A stretch of DNA of 64,000 bases, taken from Myotis daubentonii. Lineage: Eukaryota > Chordata > Mammalia > Chiroptera > Vespertilionidae. Numbering within the stretch: position 1 is the first letter of the stretch; every line of letters begins with the position of its first letter. The stretch spans positions 54,149,408-54,213,407 of the forward strand of contig NC_081848.1 in the NCBI RefSeq assembly GCF_963259705.1, read 5' to 3'. The notes below the pieces were generated by a model. The model had not been told where the DNA came from, did no database searches, and saw nothing but the letters and a program-made list of their open reading frames with translations. Shown piece by piece: positions 20,983 through 32,252 of this stretch. The translations under genes were made by a program, and so were the position numbers.

Positions 20983-21089
20983 CAGGTTTTTAAAATGCAT
21001 CACAATATACATATCCAGTGAATGCAGGCCTCCAAAGTTGTTCCCTTAGGGAAATGTTTACTTATTTCAACATTGTCACGGTTATAATT

Positions 21090-21258
21090 TCTGTCCATTC
21101 ACTCTATTCATTCAACAAATACTTCATGTTCCCCTACTGTGTTCCAAGCACTGAGCCAAGTACTTAAGACCCAGAGGAGGGCACACTTGGTCCCTGGCTT
21201 CTAGCAGCTCACATCTAGTGGGTAAAAGCAGAGCGAGCAATAGCAGGTGTGTATAAAG
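21090..21258 (+). mobile_element. L2-like ancient repeat, left part
   Basis: Phrases 'tctattcattcaacaaatac', 'tgtgttccaagcactgag' and 'ctagcagctcacatctagtg' match the family at 10510-11440. The repeat resumes after the L1 insertion at 21693 with 'gcactctgtcaggaaagaat'. Confidence 0.55.
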
Positions 21259-21268
21259 AGCCATGAGA

Positions 21269-21682
21269 CCCCAAGTCATGTCTCTTTCATCACCAGTTAT
21301 GACTTGGCATGAAACACACAATACAATCTACATTAATAAAAGAGATACATGCAAGTTGGTGTCATTCCGTGACACCCACCAGCCAATCAGAGTGACTATG
21401 CAAATTAACACAACAAAGATGGCAGTTAATTTGCATACACAGGCTCAGAGTGAAGACTGAAGACCGAAGAGGCTTGACTTCTCAGCTGCGGCCGGACCAA
21501 ATGCCTGGGTCCCGGGTGCCAGAGGAAAACTGGTGCCAGCAGCCAGGGGAAGGAAGGCCTATTGCGCAAATCTTCGTGCAATGGGCTTCTAGTATACAGA
21601 TGATATATTATTGAATTGTACACCTGAAACCTATATAATTTTATTAATTAATGTAACCCCAATAAATTCAATTTTAAAAAAT
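21269..21682 (+). mobile_element. 5'-truncated L1 3' end, interrupted by HeliBat
   Basis: Bat L1 3'-UTR phrases 'cacacaatacaa' (left of the Helitron) and 'tatacagatgatatattattg', 'cacctgaaacctatataatt' and 'ccccaataaattcaatttt' (right). An AATAAA signal and an A-rich end at 21675-21682 follow. The flanking duplication AGCCATGAGA lies at 21259-21268 and 21683-21692. Only about 150 bp of L1 was integrated. Confidence 0.85.
21327..21592 (+). mobile_element. HeliBat-type Helitron, non-autonomous
   Basis: It begins 'TCTACATTAATAAAAGAG' and ends with an imperfect hairpin ('TTGCGCAAATCTTCGTGCAA') then CTAG at 21589-21592. It is inserted between A and T in the L1 3'-UTR. The sequence is 266 bp and differs in its interior from the 8577 and 41349 copies, so it is a different subfamily. 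Confidence 0.92.
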
Positions 21683-21804
21683 AGCCATGAGAGCACTCTG
21701 TCAGGAAAGAATGAACTGTCGGGGTGGCTGGTAAAGGCATCCAGGGAGGCACTTAAAGCCTTCCTTACTCATGACCCTAAATATGGAGGAAAATATTTGC
21801 TGTA

Positions 21805-22020
21805 ATTGACTTAGACTCTTCTATGTGCAAGTGACTGAGCTAGAGGCTTTGTCATTTTAATTTATTCTACATAATAATCATGCAAGGTAACTATTATTCT
21901 CATTTTGCAGATGAGAAAACTGAGTCTTGGGGGGTTAAGAGATGTTTTATAATCTTACAACTGGTTTAGAATAACTGAAATTTCAACCCAGGTCCGTGGG
22001 ATTTCCAAGACTGTGTTCTT
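21805..22020 (+). mobile_element. MIR SINE, sense
   Basis: MIR phrases 'ttctatgtgcaagtgactga', 'attctcattttgcagatgag', 'aaaactgagtcttgg' and 'tttcaacccaggtccgtg'. Confidence 0.75.
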
Positions 22021-22289
22021 CCTTGCCACCTAATCAGCCAATTCATCTGTCACTCAGCCCAGAATAAGGGAAAAAATGGTCTTGATATTTGTTGCCACAC
22101 CTTCAGTTTTTGTTTGTGTTTTATTATTTGATACATGCAAAATAATTTACTAATATACTTAAGTTTACTACATAGAAATGTATATTTTAGTAAATATTAG
22201 AAAACAGATATATATCAGATATATTTAGTTTTTAGGTGACAAGTTTTCCAGGCATTTATATGCTTAACTAGAGAAACGGGGTTGTACCT

Positions 22290-23230
22290 ATACAACAAAT
22301 ACAATCATAGTTTATACATATTTGTAACTTTTTTCCACTTATTCACAGATCAAGAACACATTTTGATGTCAAAAATATATGTAAATATCATTTTTATTAA
22401 TCACTTTTAAGTGTTCTTTGAATGGATAGATATTATCTTTCATCAAACCTCCAGACAGTTTCAGTTTCTTAAATTATTATGAATAATGTTGCAATGATCA
22501 TCTTTTACACAAATGCATTTTCATGCCTATCCAGTCATTCTCTTAAGATAAATTTCTCAAAGGGGAATTGGTGGGTCAAATGTTTAAGATCTTTGATGTA
22601 TTTGCCACATTGTGTTTCATCATTTGTAAATTTATTCTTGCATTAAGAATTTATGAAAGTGGACTGACACCTTTTTATGTTGCTATGTTCACCATGTTAT
22701 CTTACTGATTTTATGAGTTCTTTATATATTAAGGTTATGAACCTTTTGTCTTTCATATATTTTATGGCATATTTGTCATACAGAAATATTTAATTTTTAT
22801 ATAGTAAAATCTATAATTTTTTATGGTTCCTGCTTTTGATGCAATATTTAGGAAAGCCTTCTCTAGTCATGATCCCAACTTTTCTTTTAGCTATTTTGTG
22901 GCTTCAGTTTTTATATTTTACTTTTTAAGCTATCCAGAATTTAATCTGGCATATGGTAGGAGGAAAGAATTCAAATTAATATGTTTCTAGGTTCTAACTT
23001 TTGCCTAACCCTCCATATATGAAATATTACTTCTATTATATACTTAATAATAGTATTAAAGAGCCTCCTATTATTTTCCACTGATCTATTTGTCTATTTT
23101 TGTTCAAGAACCATACTCTTTTAATTACCACTGCTCTGTAGTATATTTAATGTCTTCCAGTGCTAATCTCTTCTCATCATTTTTATTTTTCAAATAGTTT
23201 TTTTGTAGTCTTTACTGGTTTTCTTTCTTT
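22290..23230 (-). mobile_element. Ancient L1 (L1M/HAL1-like) 3' part, antisense
   Basis: About 940 bp of AT-rich sequence with antisense old-L1 landmarks in order: 'attatgaataatgttgcaat', 'ttgccacattgtg', 'tatattaaggttatgaacc', 'gaaagccttctctagtcat' and 'ccactgatctatttgtctat'. The reading frame is destroyed. It is an old fossil, much more diverged than the L1 copies at 31 kb and 40 kb. Confidence 0.75.
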
Positions 23231-23477
23231 CAGGAGTGTATGGGATGGTGGATAACTTTTAAAAGTATGGCAGTAATAAGCATGCTAAGGTATTCCGTGT
23301 TTCTGAAAAATCAGTCTCACCACTTCATAGCCACCCCCTGTTTTTCCATTTCCATGCTTGATTTCCATACTGACTGGTGTTTTTCTGGCACTTAGAGTCA
23401 GGCAGGCCCGGTCTGTCACTAGACCTATTATATGCTGTTTGGCAGGTTTTATTCAATCTGCCCACGTGAAAAGTCGA

Positions 23478-23672
23478 GATAGCACAGCGGTTGAGAGCAC
23501 AGATCTAGTTGTGTGACCTGGGGCAAGTTATTTAAACTCTCTGAGCCTCCATGTTCACATTTGCAACAGGAGGGTGACAACACACTACCTCATAACATAT
23601 AAACTATATATGGAAGGCACTTGGAAGAGCACCTGGCACCCAGTAAATGGTGAACATTAACTAGTATTGTCA
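23478..23672 (-). mobile_element. MIR SINE, antisense
   Basis: Motifs in order: 'agcacagatctagttgtgtg', 'acctggggcaagttatttaa', 'actctctgagcctccatg' and 'cacctggcacccagtaaat'. Confidence 0.8.
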
Positions 23673-24094
23673 TATCTCAAGGATCTTGCCATTCTAGGGA
23701 TTTGCTGATTTGTCTTAACCTGGAAGCAGGAGATTGAATGGGAGACATTAAAGTGAGAAACATGAGTTAGCTAAAACAAAAATTTTATAAGCCTTTGCAA
23801 ATGTTTATAGGGATGAGTATTTGTCATTAAGTTGTTCTTCATGGTGTCCAAGGCGCTGGCATATAAAGCAAGATGGCCAGGCTATAGAGGGGGGCCACGT
23901 GGTGTCAGAGGACAGCTTGCCACATGAGGCCCCTGAACAAGCCTGTCATCTAAATTCAGGGTGGATGCTACTTAGGGCCTTCCCCTTGGCTTTCATCAGT
24001 GCTGTCATCTCAGAGCACAGATGCACCTCTGCACTCAGCTCTCCCACCTCTGCCCTGAGAAGAGCTCTCTGCTGTCAGTCCAGACTGGGCCAAG

Positions 24095-24447
24095 GATGAG
24101 CCTGAGCTCTGGAGTCCCATGGCCCTGGGTTAAAAGTCTGGCTCTGCTGCAAACCACTTCAATACAGGGGTGGGCAAAAGTAGGTTTACAGTTGTCGTAC
24201 AAATAAATAATACAATAATTAATGAATGATAATGCAAGAATAAAGTCTGTATGTTGCATACTCACACAGTAAACCTACTTTGCTCCACCCCTGTATTAGA
24301 ACTGGAGTTGTCTTCAGCTGAAAAGAAATGGGCAAGTTATGCCTTCCCTGCCAGGTTACCATGGGGATTAGGTGAGAATAATGCACATAAAAGCATTTTA
24401 TAGAGTGCCAGGCATAGAATAGGTGCTCAATAAATGTTATTGCATCA
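24095..24447 (-). mobile_element. MIR SINE, antisense, split by mariner
   Basis: The left part has 'tggagtcccatggccctggg' and 'taaaagtctggctctgctgc'. The right part resumes with 'gaaatgggcaagttatgcct' and closes with 'agagtgccaggcatagaata' and 'ggtgctcaataaatgttatt'. The 129-bp interruption is the mariner MITE at 24165-24293. Confidence 0.8.
24165..24293. mobile_element. Mariner-type MITE, complete
   Basis: Terminal inverted repeats CAGGGGTGGGCAAAAGTAGG (left) and, on the other strand, CAGGGGTGGAGCAAAGTAGG (right) enclose a short AT-rich core. It is flanked by TA at 24163-24164 and 24294-24295. The copy is 129 bp with no transposase. It is the clean reference for the interrupted copy at 8501-9267. 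Confidence 0.93.
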
Positions 24448-24449
24448 AT

Positions 24450-26100
24450 AAGGAATGTTTGATTCAAAGTCACACAAAACCCAACTTACACTGGCCTAAA
24501 CAAAAAAGGAAAATTATTGGTTTATATAACTGGAGATGCAAGACAAAGCTGGGCTTCAGGAGCAGTTTGACTTAGTGGCCTAACCATGTCATCAAGAATT
24601 TGTTTGTTTCCTCTCTCTTCACCCTGCCCTTCATAGAATCAGCTTAACCCTGAGACTGTCTGCCCCTCATGGTCCCAACAATGACTGTGAGTATCCAGAG
24701 AGGACAGTAGAGGGCCACACCCAGAAATTTCTCCAGATGAGCTTTCCTAGGAAACCACAGCCAATTCCTCTTCTTGTAGATCAATAGCCAGAAGGGGTCA
24801 CCCCTTAACCAATAACAATGGTTAGAAGATGAGATTGTGCATATTAGCTTGGGTTTGGACCACAGGCATAGGTTCACCTTCTTGCCAATGCAAGAACTGT
24901 GTAAGGGCAGGAACATGGAAACCAGGCTCCAAATCAGAGTAATTCCAAGGGAAGGGGGAATGGACTTGGGGAAATGACCCCTCATTTTCCAGTCCCCAGC
25001 AGAACACAGATGTTGGATGAACAAGGCTCCTTGGAAATGCGAGGCCTCAAGCTTCTGAGTAGGCTCTGTGTCACTAGGGAGAGGCAGGCTCAAGCCACCA
25101 TGCAGGGACTAAAAGCATTCTTCCTAAACAATAAAAAACAGCAATAATAACAATGTGCATAAAACGTTATGTTAAAAATAGCCTTTTTGAAGGAATGAAA
25201 GTGTCCCTGTCCCAAACCACTTGAGAAGTAGTTGTTTGGACATGTGTTGAAGGTCAGGGTCTAATCATAAGCACAATTCGTGTGTTTCTTTTCACCTTTT
25301 CTCTTCAGGCTGTTCCCTTTCTCTCTGCTTCTTTCCCCGCACCCCTTTCTGCCTCTGTTTATATTTTATTAGCCTCAAATTCCTGGGAAGAAATCTAGAA
25401 GGGCAGAGACAGTGAACTCAAGGCCTGAGTGAGCCCACACTCGTTCTCAGCCCGTTTTCCACTGCTGAGTGAGTCTTGGGTCCTGAAAAGTTCAATGGCC
25501 AAGCCCAAGTGGGCCCTTCACACCTGCAGGTTGCTAAGCAACAGAGCCTCCAAGTTTGGAAATCTTTATCCACACCGGATATATTATCCTGGCAAATTGG
25601 ACTTTCAGATCTGGCAGCAATGGAAAGAGTAACTTTTTTTAAAAATAGAGACAATTTAGATGATTTCAAAGACATCTGGTCTCTTTTTCCAGCAATGTAT
25701 GACTCCTCTCTTTCACTGAGCACATTGGCTCCAAACACTCCACATGTACGAAAGCGCAAGATCCCTGAAGAAAAAAGAGTTTCAGTTGCAAAAGCCAACT
25801 CACAGGAAGTGCCACCAGTAGGAAAGGCCTAGAACCAACTTGGGCGGCTGAACCAAGGCACAAATTCTTTCTTCTTCTCTCCATTTGATCCTTCTTTTAA
25901 CCTGGTTGCCTCAAAACATTCTCTCTCCCTCTCTGCTACTAATTCTCTTCCTGTCCTATCTTGCCTCTTCCTTGTACCTCTCTCTCCCTTTTTTTCCCCT
26001 CATTCCCACCACTGTCTCTGCAAACTTCCATTCAGGCTTCTCCTTTTCTATCCCTCCATTCCCCAAGGCAAGACAACATAAGGACAAGATTCGACAGAAT
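24450..26100. other. Unique non-coding DNA
   Basis: Contains several open frames (the longest is 149 codons on the minus strand, 24644-25093) without recognisable domains. The interval 25400-25830 has overlapping frames on both strands, which argues against coding. No named repeat was identified. Confidence 0.5.
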
Positions 26101-26116
26101 GACTTATGTCCAGGAT

Positions 26117-26322
26117 TCTTTTTATACATGATTTTTAATTGATTTTGAGAGGGAGAGGGAGAGAGAGAAACATCAATGCAAGAGCAAAGCATAGATTGGT
26201 GACTCCTACATGCTCCCTACTGGGGACTGAACCGCAACCCAGGTATGTGCCCTGATGGGAATCAAACCCGAAACCTTTCAGTTCATGGATGATACCCAAC
26301 CAACTGTGCCACACCGGCCATG
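26117..26322 (-). mobile_element. Ves SINE, antisense
   Basis: The tRNA-related head is on the right ('ccaaccaactgtgcc' in antisense) and the B-box is read as GGTTTGATTCC. The CT-rich region and A-rich tail are on the left. A perfect 14-bp target duplication CTTATGTCCAGGAT lies at 26103-26116 and 26323-26336. Confidence 0.93.
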
Positions 26323-26609
26323 CTTATGTCCAGGATGCATGCTCTTCTTGCCTGCCACAGGGGTGGAGCAGAGTTGGCCATTCCTCTTTTCTTCCTAAAT
26401 CACAGTTGGGGTAATCTCAGGGCAAAAGCTACCTCTCCTACATCCTTCTTTAAAAAGATTTCAAGACAAATCCAAACACCAAATACTTTCTCCACCTGCT
26501 TGTTAATGTCTAGAATTCTTCCAATAGAGAATGTTACATTCCACAATTAAAGACCAAGTTCCAAACATAAATAATAAGCAACTCACATCTGGGTGGCTTA
26601 TAACTGTTT

Positions 26610-26790
26610 TACAAACACATCCAGCTGTTTTCAACCAATTCCCTCATTTGACCCCCACAATAATCTGGAGATGAAAACATTAGTATACCTTCACCTCCAT
26701 TTCAAACTGAGGAAGCCGAGGTTCAGAGATATTCAGTACCTTTTCAAAGTTTTCTCTTGCCCAATTCTGTCTGACTCTGACATCCATGTT
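26610..26790 (+). mobile_element. MIR SINE, sense
   Basis: Phrases 'atttgacccccacaataatc', 'aactgaggaagccgaggttc' and 'tctgacatccatgttctt' give a colinear sense MIR. Confidence 0.7.
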
Positions 26791-27311
26791 CTTCCCCACC
26801 TCACCTCACTTCTTTGAGAAGGAGCCATTAATGACTTGCTTTTATGGGAAACCTTTTCCTCATTTCTCCACCTAAAATCCCTCCCCACCGCCACCCCATT
26901 CCTCTCTCTCTGAGATCCCTGACTTGAAATTATTGCAGTTGAAACCAATGGGGTATGCTGCCACCAGATGGCAGAGGATACTCTGGTTTCATGGTGAGCC
27001 CCAGGTTTTTACCTACCATATCAATGGGTGTCAAGTGTTTCTCTATATTTATTACTTTATACGCAAAATTATAGTTCACTAAAAATAATAGATAAGCATA
27101 GGAGTATCCACATCTATGGAGATGATACAGAGATGTCTTCAGAGGAATACAAAGGTCATCTGTGTGCCTATTAAAATGCTCATTGACTATGAACAAGCAC
27201 AACTCAGTCTAATTCTGGCCACAAAGTCACTGTTGACCCAGACAGTCTAGAGTTACATCCCTCTCATCCTGGCCACTCAATTCCCCAAACACTAGCCCAA
27301 CAAGAGAAGGC

Positions 27312-27492
27312 GGAATGACTCTCAGACTTTGGAGTGCATCAGAATTCCCGAGTGCTTGTTAAAGCACACATTTCCAAGACTCAATTCCTCACTTAGTAGA
27401 TGTGGAATGGAGCCTGAAAATTTGCATTTTGAACAAATTCCCAGGTGATGCTGATGCCACTGGTCTGGGGACCACCTTCAGAAAAGCACTGG
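27312..27492 (+). mobile_element. MER5A-type hAT MITE
   Basis: Near full-length MER5A: 'ggagtgcatcagaattccc', 'gagtgcttgttaaagcacac', 'cctgaaaatttgcattttga', 'cccaggtgatgctgatgcca' and the end 'tggggaccac' plus 'cagaaaagcactgg'. It is an ancient eutherian Charlie-group non-autonomous element, long inactive. Confidence 0.85.
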
Positions 27493-27749
27493 ACTGAAAG
27501 GTTCCCCTTTCCTCACCTCTCACAACCCAGCCCCAACGAGGAGGCAGGCTGAGCTCCATGCCTCCCAGCCACAGTCTGGGTCCTACTGTGATGCTTAACC
27601 AACAGCCTTAAACACTGTGGCTGGCACCAAATGAACTCCGAGTCACTTTTAAAACCTATTTCTGCTGCTCAGTGCCAACTTCTGATCAGACATTCTCTGA
27701 TATCAATGACTATGAGAAATTTGTATAATATTAGTTATAATGATAGAAA

Positions 27750-27957
27750 AAATTAGCATTTGTTAAAACTGACACCACTGGGGTAATTACCTCATGGAAT
27801 CCCCACAATGATTCTATGAGAAAGACACCATTATTATCCCCCTTTTGCAGATGGGAAGACAGAAGGTTAAGATTAGTACAAAACCAATAAGCTGGGGAGG
27901 CTGAACTAATTACCCATGTGTCTATTTCCAGAACAGAAGATGTTTCAGCCACTATAG
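27750..27957 (+). mobile_element. MIR SINE, sense
   Basis: Phrases 'atggaatccccacaatgatt', 'attattatcccccttttgca' and 'gatgggaagacagaaggtta' give a sense MIR, abutting the Ves target site on its right. Confidence 0.75.
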
Positions 27958-27997
27958 GTACTGATTCTAAGTTTTACATTTAAATATTAAAAGTTGG

Positions 27998-28255
27998 GCC
28001 CTAGCTGATTTGGCTCAGTGGAAAGAGCATTGGCTTAGGGACTGAAGGGTCCTGGGTTTGATTCTAGTCAAGGGCATGTACCTCAGTTGCAGGCTCGTTC
28101 CCCAGGCCTGGTGGGAGCATGTGTAAAAGCAAACATCTCTCTCACATTAATGTTTCTCTTTGTATGTGTGTCTCTCTCTCCCTTCCTCTCTCTAAAAATC
28201 AATGGAAAAATATCCTCAGATGAGGATTAACAACAACAACAAAATAATAATAAAT
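27998..28255 (+). mobile_element. Ves SINE, sense
   Basis: The head 'gccctagctgatttggctca' carries A-box 'TGGCTCAGTGG' and B-box GGTTTGATTCT. It continues with 'caagggcatgtacctcagtt', a CT-rich stretch and a long tail of CAA and TAA repeats. The target duplication of 16 bp, AAATATTAAAAGTTGG (27982-27997) and AAATACTAAAAGTTGG (28256-28271), has one mismatch. Confidence 0.93.
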
Positions 28256-28623
28256 AAATACTAAAAGTTGGATTTCTAGTTCCCTCAAGTCAGTTTCTTT
28301 GGGCTCCTATAGCTTCTAGACCTGGCATTTCCTCACTGCTCTATGTCCAAACCTACCAGCCCCATGTAGTGCCCTGTTTAAATCATACTCAGTCCACAAC
28401 ACTGGATGCAGGGAAACAGTTAGAAATGGAGGCCCTATGGCTCTCAGGGTCTTAGGCAACAAAACATAGATTCAAATGTGTTCCCCAGACGGTACTTTCT
28501 AAGGCAGGAAAATGGAATCAGACACTTTATAATGAGTTTCTACAAATGTTATTCTGGTGAGTTGAAATAGCATCATAAAAATTCCTCTTTTATTTATGAA
28601 AGAACTGTGCAAACATATCATGA

Positions 28624-28740
28624 AAGAAGAAAAAAAGAAAGTGATATGGGGAGGGAGGGAGGCAGGGAGGGAGGGAGGAAGGAAAAAAGGAAGGAAAAAA
28701 GGAAAGAAAGAAGGAAGAAGGGAGAGAGAAACAAAAAAAA
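28624..28740. repeat. Purine-rich (GGGA)n/(GGAA)n tract
   Basis: A long G/A-only strand with shifting unit (GGGAGGGA, AAGGAAGG, AAAGAAGG). The Lys/Arg/Glu-rich frames across it are repeat artefacts. Confidence 0.95.
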
Positions 28741-28839
28741 ACAACCTAGGAGAAAACATAGCAAAGGAACAAAAGGACATTTTTTTCAGCTATTTCATGC
28801 TACAGAGCATCTTACTAAGAATATAAATTCAAAAAACAG

Positions 28840-29520
28840 GTGGGCCGAAAAACAAGATGATGAGATTAAAAACAAAACAGGGGGATTGAGGATCTAAGGA
28901 AACAAATTGAGGACCCAAACCACATCGTTATAGAACTAATACAAAAGTTAGAGCAAAGAACAGGTAGATTCCACCGAACATAAATTATTTATGTAGATGA
29001 AATTTTGAGGTAATCATGGTAAATGTAGATTAAAACAAAGATATTAGAAACAAGTATAGAGAAACTAATAGATTTTTAAAGCCTGTTAAATAAAAAGTAA
29101 GAAGCATCCAAACCCAAAGGTAAATTTTTAAAAATTATTTAAATAAATTAAAGAATTGAATATGCATATTGAAAGACATACCATGTTCCAGGGAAATTTA
29201 ATACAGACAGATCAAGATAGAACTATTCTAGTTTTAAAGAATGACACGTCAAACATGCAGTCAGAATAAGCAATTCCTTATGAGGGGTTAAAATCAAGCT
29301 GGCCTCAGGGTCCCCTGCAGCAGCATTTAATCCAAAAGACAGTGTTCACAACAGTTTCACAACAGAGAAAGAACATGCACCCCAGGATATTATAATATTA
29401 TAGCCACACAAGAATGTTGTTAAATGTAAAGAGCAATAGATCTCAAACCTACGAGACCTAGAAATACAGCACCCATGAGCCCTTTTTGAATAAAACTATG
29501 TAACAATGACAGTCGGCCAA
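28840..29520 (+). mobile_element. Possible old LINE (L1/HAL1-like) remnant
   Basis: A-rich sense strand with phrases resembling old LINE ORF1-type or HAL1 coding DNA: 'aacaagatgatgagattaaa' and 'gaggatctaaggaaacaaat'. A later part contains 'gacataccatgttccaggg'. Identification is tentative. No protein frame longer than 60 codons survives past 28900. Confidence 0.4.
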
Positions 29521-29809
29521 TGAGGAAAGAAAAGAAAAAAAGGACGTAAGAATTGAAACCCCAAGGAAGAGAACTAGTGATAGGCAATAATTCTATTTAA
29601 TATGTTTGCTAATATTAAACAATGTCTCCATGAAGCCGACCCCCCCTGCCTTACTTACTAGGGCAATATGTGCCCCCACCTACTTCAGTGCCTTCAATCT
29701 CCTTTCCTCTGCTTTGCCTTTTGCTTTTATTCTATAGCGCGTGAGGCTTTCTAGTATACCATGTGTTTTACTCTTGTTGTTGATTATCTATACTCCGCCT
29801 CACCTCATA

Positions 29810-30135
29810 GGAGGAAATTAAGGAGTTGCATGACATATGGGAACTATTCTAATTACAGAGCAGTCAGTGGGAGCCGCAAGTCTGAACAATGTACAAATAA
29901 TCCTGTAATTAACAAAATTCAGATTGTGTGGTAAGGGGAGCTGGAAGAGATGGGAGAGTGCGAATGTCCTTACTTTCCACAACCCAAACACAATTGATAC
30001 GAGAACGGAAGCATGGAGTTTAAAAAGAAATGATGGCTGCCACCTCGTGATGTTTGTGATGCTCACTTTGATTAGCCTTCAGAGGAGTTTTCATGAAATA
30101 CTGTCCAGCAGTATAGAAGCATGTATTCAATAACC
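29810..30135. other. Candidate conserved non-coding element
   Basis: A repeat-free block with 'atcctgtaattaacaaaattc' (29900-29920), a RUNX-like 'tgtggt', 'acaattgatac' and 'gtgatgctcactttgattag'. Short overlapping frames occur on both strands. The motif density and sharp contrast with surrounding AT-rich repeat debris suggest regulatory constraint. Inference only. Confidence 0.4.
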
Positions 30136-30494
30136 TGGAGTTTTACTCCACCATCTTTTCTTCTGCTGAATTCCAGCAAAGTTAAAGGTAATAATTAATA
30201 TTTAAAAGTGGAATTTAGAGTTATGACCTCACTTGTATTGTTTTTAGATAGCTACTTTCTTAGGTATATAAATACAAAGGTAAACAGATGGTGTTTATTT
30301 ATGATAAATAAGGGTAATTTCTGAGTAGTAGCACTTGGGGTTATCCTACTACTTTTATCCTTAAACTTTTCTCTATTATAGTAATTATTTATAATGAGCA
30401 TGTATCTTTTTTTCCAAATAAAACTGAATGGTTGCCCTTGTTTTTAAAAAGAAAGGAACACTGAAAGCATATACATCATGATCTACATATAGGT

Positions 30495-30578
30495 GATAGA
30501 TATAGATATAGATATAGATATAGATATAGATATAGATATAGATATAGATATAGATATGATATAGATATAGATATAGAT
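30495..30578. repeat. (TATAGA)n hexanucleotide array
   Basis: About 13 units of TATAGA, with one short deletion near 30557. It sits 55-70 bp upstream of a second array whose unit differs by one base. Confidence 0.95.
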
Positions 30579-30632
30579 GATATACATATACATATAGATG
30601 GTGTATATATAGAAATAAATATACATATACAT

Positions 30633-30710
30633 GGTATAGGTACAGTTATAGGTATAGGTATAGGTATAGGTATAGGTATAGGTATAGGTATAGGTATAGG
30701 TATAGGTATC
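30633..30710. repeat. (TATAGG)n hexanucleotide array
   Basis: Ten or more near-perfect TATAGG units with a degenerate entry. The A-to-G unit change relative to 30495-30578 and the AT-rich bridge of degenerate units between them suggest both arrays grew from a common precursor. Confidence 0.95.
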
Positions 30711-30956
30711 CTCACCCATAGTGGAAATACTAGAATGTGAGCCCTAATCTTCAGTTACCTTGTGTTTCTTTCTGTCTACCAGAACTCCCTCTCAGACTTG
30801 CCAGAAGGAAGAAGGAAACTAGCGCTGATTGCAGAACAATCTAGTTGCTTTTCCATAAAGTTTTGGTTAAGCCTGTGGGGCAGGAATAATATCACTATTT
30901 TTATGATAAATTTGAGGCTTTTGGTTTGAGGTTTGCCTTATTTTGTACAGAGAGAT

Positions 30957-30998
30957 GATAATAGTAATAATAACAGTAATAATAATAATAATAATAAC
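30957..30998. repeat. (TAA)n microsatellite
   Basis: Interrupted TAA/AGT triplets become uniform TAA before the MIR start. Confidence 0.9.
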
Positions 30999-31094
30999 TG
31001 TGTATTGAGTGCTTACCATGAGCCCAGATTTATGCTCAGTATATCTATCAAAAAGCTTTTTAATCCCTACAAAAGCCTATGATGCCAGAAATTT

Positions 31095-32252
31095 GTTTAG
31101 ATTCTTTATTGTTTAAAGTATTACATGTAGTATTACATATGTCTTCTTTTTCCCCCATTGACCTCTCCCCCACCACCCCTCCCCCCAGCACATGCCCTTA
31201 CCCCCCTAGTGTCTGTGTCCATTGGGTATGCTTATATGCATGCATACAAGTCCTTTGGTTGATCTCTTGCCCCCCAGCCCCCGCCACCATCTCCACCCTT
31301 CCGTCTAAAGTTTGATGATCTATTTGATGCCTCTCTGTCTCTGGATCTATTTTTGTTCATTAGTTTATGTTGTTCATTATATTCCTCAAATGAGTGAGAT
31401 TATGTGATATTTATCTTTCTCTGAATGGCTTATTTAGCTTAGCATAATGCTCTCCAGTTCCAGCCATGCTGTTGCAAATGGTAAGAGATCTTTCTTTTTT
31501 ACAGCAGCATAGTATTCCACTGTGTAGATGTACCACAGTTTTTTTGTTTTGTTTTGTTTTGTGGTTGTTTTTTGTACCACAGTTTTTTAATCCACTCATC
31601 AGCTGCTGGGCACTTAGGTTGTTTCCAAATCTTAGCTATTGTAAATTGTGCTACTATGAACATAAGGGCACATATATCCTTTCTGATTGGTGTTTCTGAT
31701 TTCTTGGGATATATTTCTAGAAGTGGGATCACTGGGTCAAATGAAAGTTCAATTTTTAATTTTTTGCAGAAACACCATACTATTTTCCACAGTGGGTGCA
31801 CCAGTCTGCATTTCCACCAGCAGTGCACGAGGGTTCCTTTTTTTCCACCTCCTCGCCAGTACTTGTTGTTTGTTGATTGTACCTCATTGTCATTTTGATT
31901 TGCATCTTTCAGATGATTAATGGCTTTGAGCATGTTTTCATATGTCTCTTGGCCTTCTGTATGTCCACTTTCAAAAAATGTCTATTTAGCGCCTTTGCCC
32001 TTTTTTTGATTGGATTGTTTATCTTCCTTTTGTTAAGATGTGTGAGTTCCCTATAAATTTTGGAGATTAGGCCCTTATGGGATATAACATTGGCAAATAT
32101 GTCCTCCTTTGCAGTAGGCTTTCTTGTTTTGTTGATAGTTTGTTTGTTGTTGTTTTTTTGCTGTGCAGAAGCTTTTTATTTTGATGTAGTCCCATTTGTT
32201 TATTTTCTCCTTAATTTCCATTACCTTAGGGGCTATGTTGGTAAAGATATTG
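31095..32252 (-). pseudogene. L1 ORF2 C-terminus and 3'-UTR (3' arm of an inverted L1)
   Basis: On the minus strand this segment encodes the C-terminal part of L1 ORF2, with broken frames: a piece near 32250-32150 beginning SNIFTNIAPKVMEIKEKIN, and a later piece (31933-31499) with HPLWKIVWCF and FTIAKIWKQPKCP. It then runs into an L1 3'-UTR ending in AATAAA near 31105. It is the 3' arm of an L1 whose 5' arm lies inverted at 32253-33292. A (TTTTG)n expansion with a short duplication interrupts it at 31530-31588. It is inactive. Confidence 0.88.

Noticed and set aside
24644..25093. 149-codon minus-strand frame
   Set aside because: No domain, and an overlapping minus-strand frame in another phase covers part of it. 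Chance frame.
28596..28897. Lys/Arg/Glu-rich frames
   Set aside because: Products of the purine-rich simple repeat.
30495..30710. CRISPR-like array of short repeats
   Set aside because: These are contiguous hexanucleotide units without spacers, in a mammalian genome.
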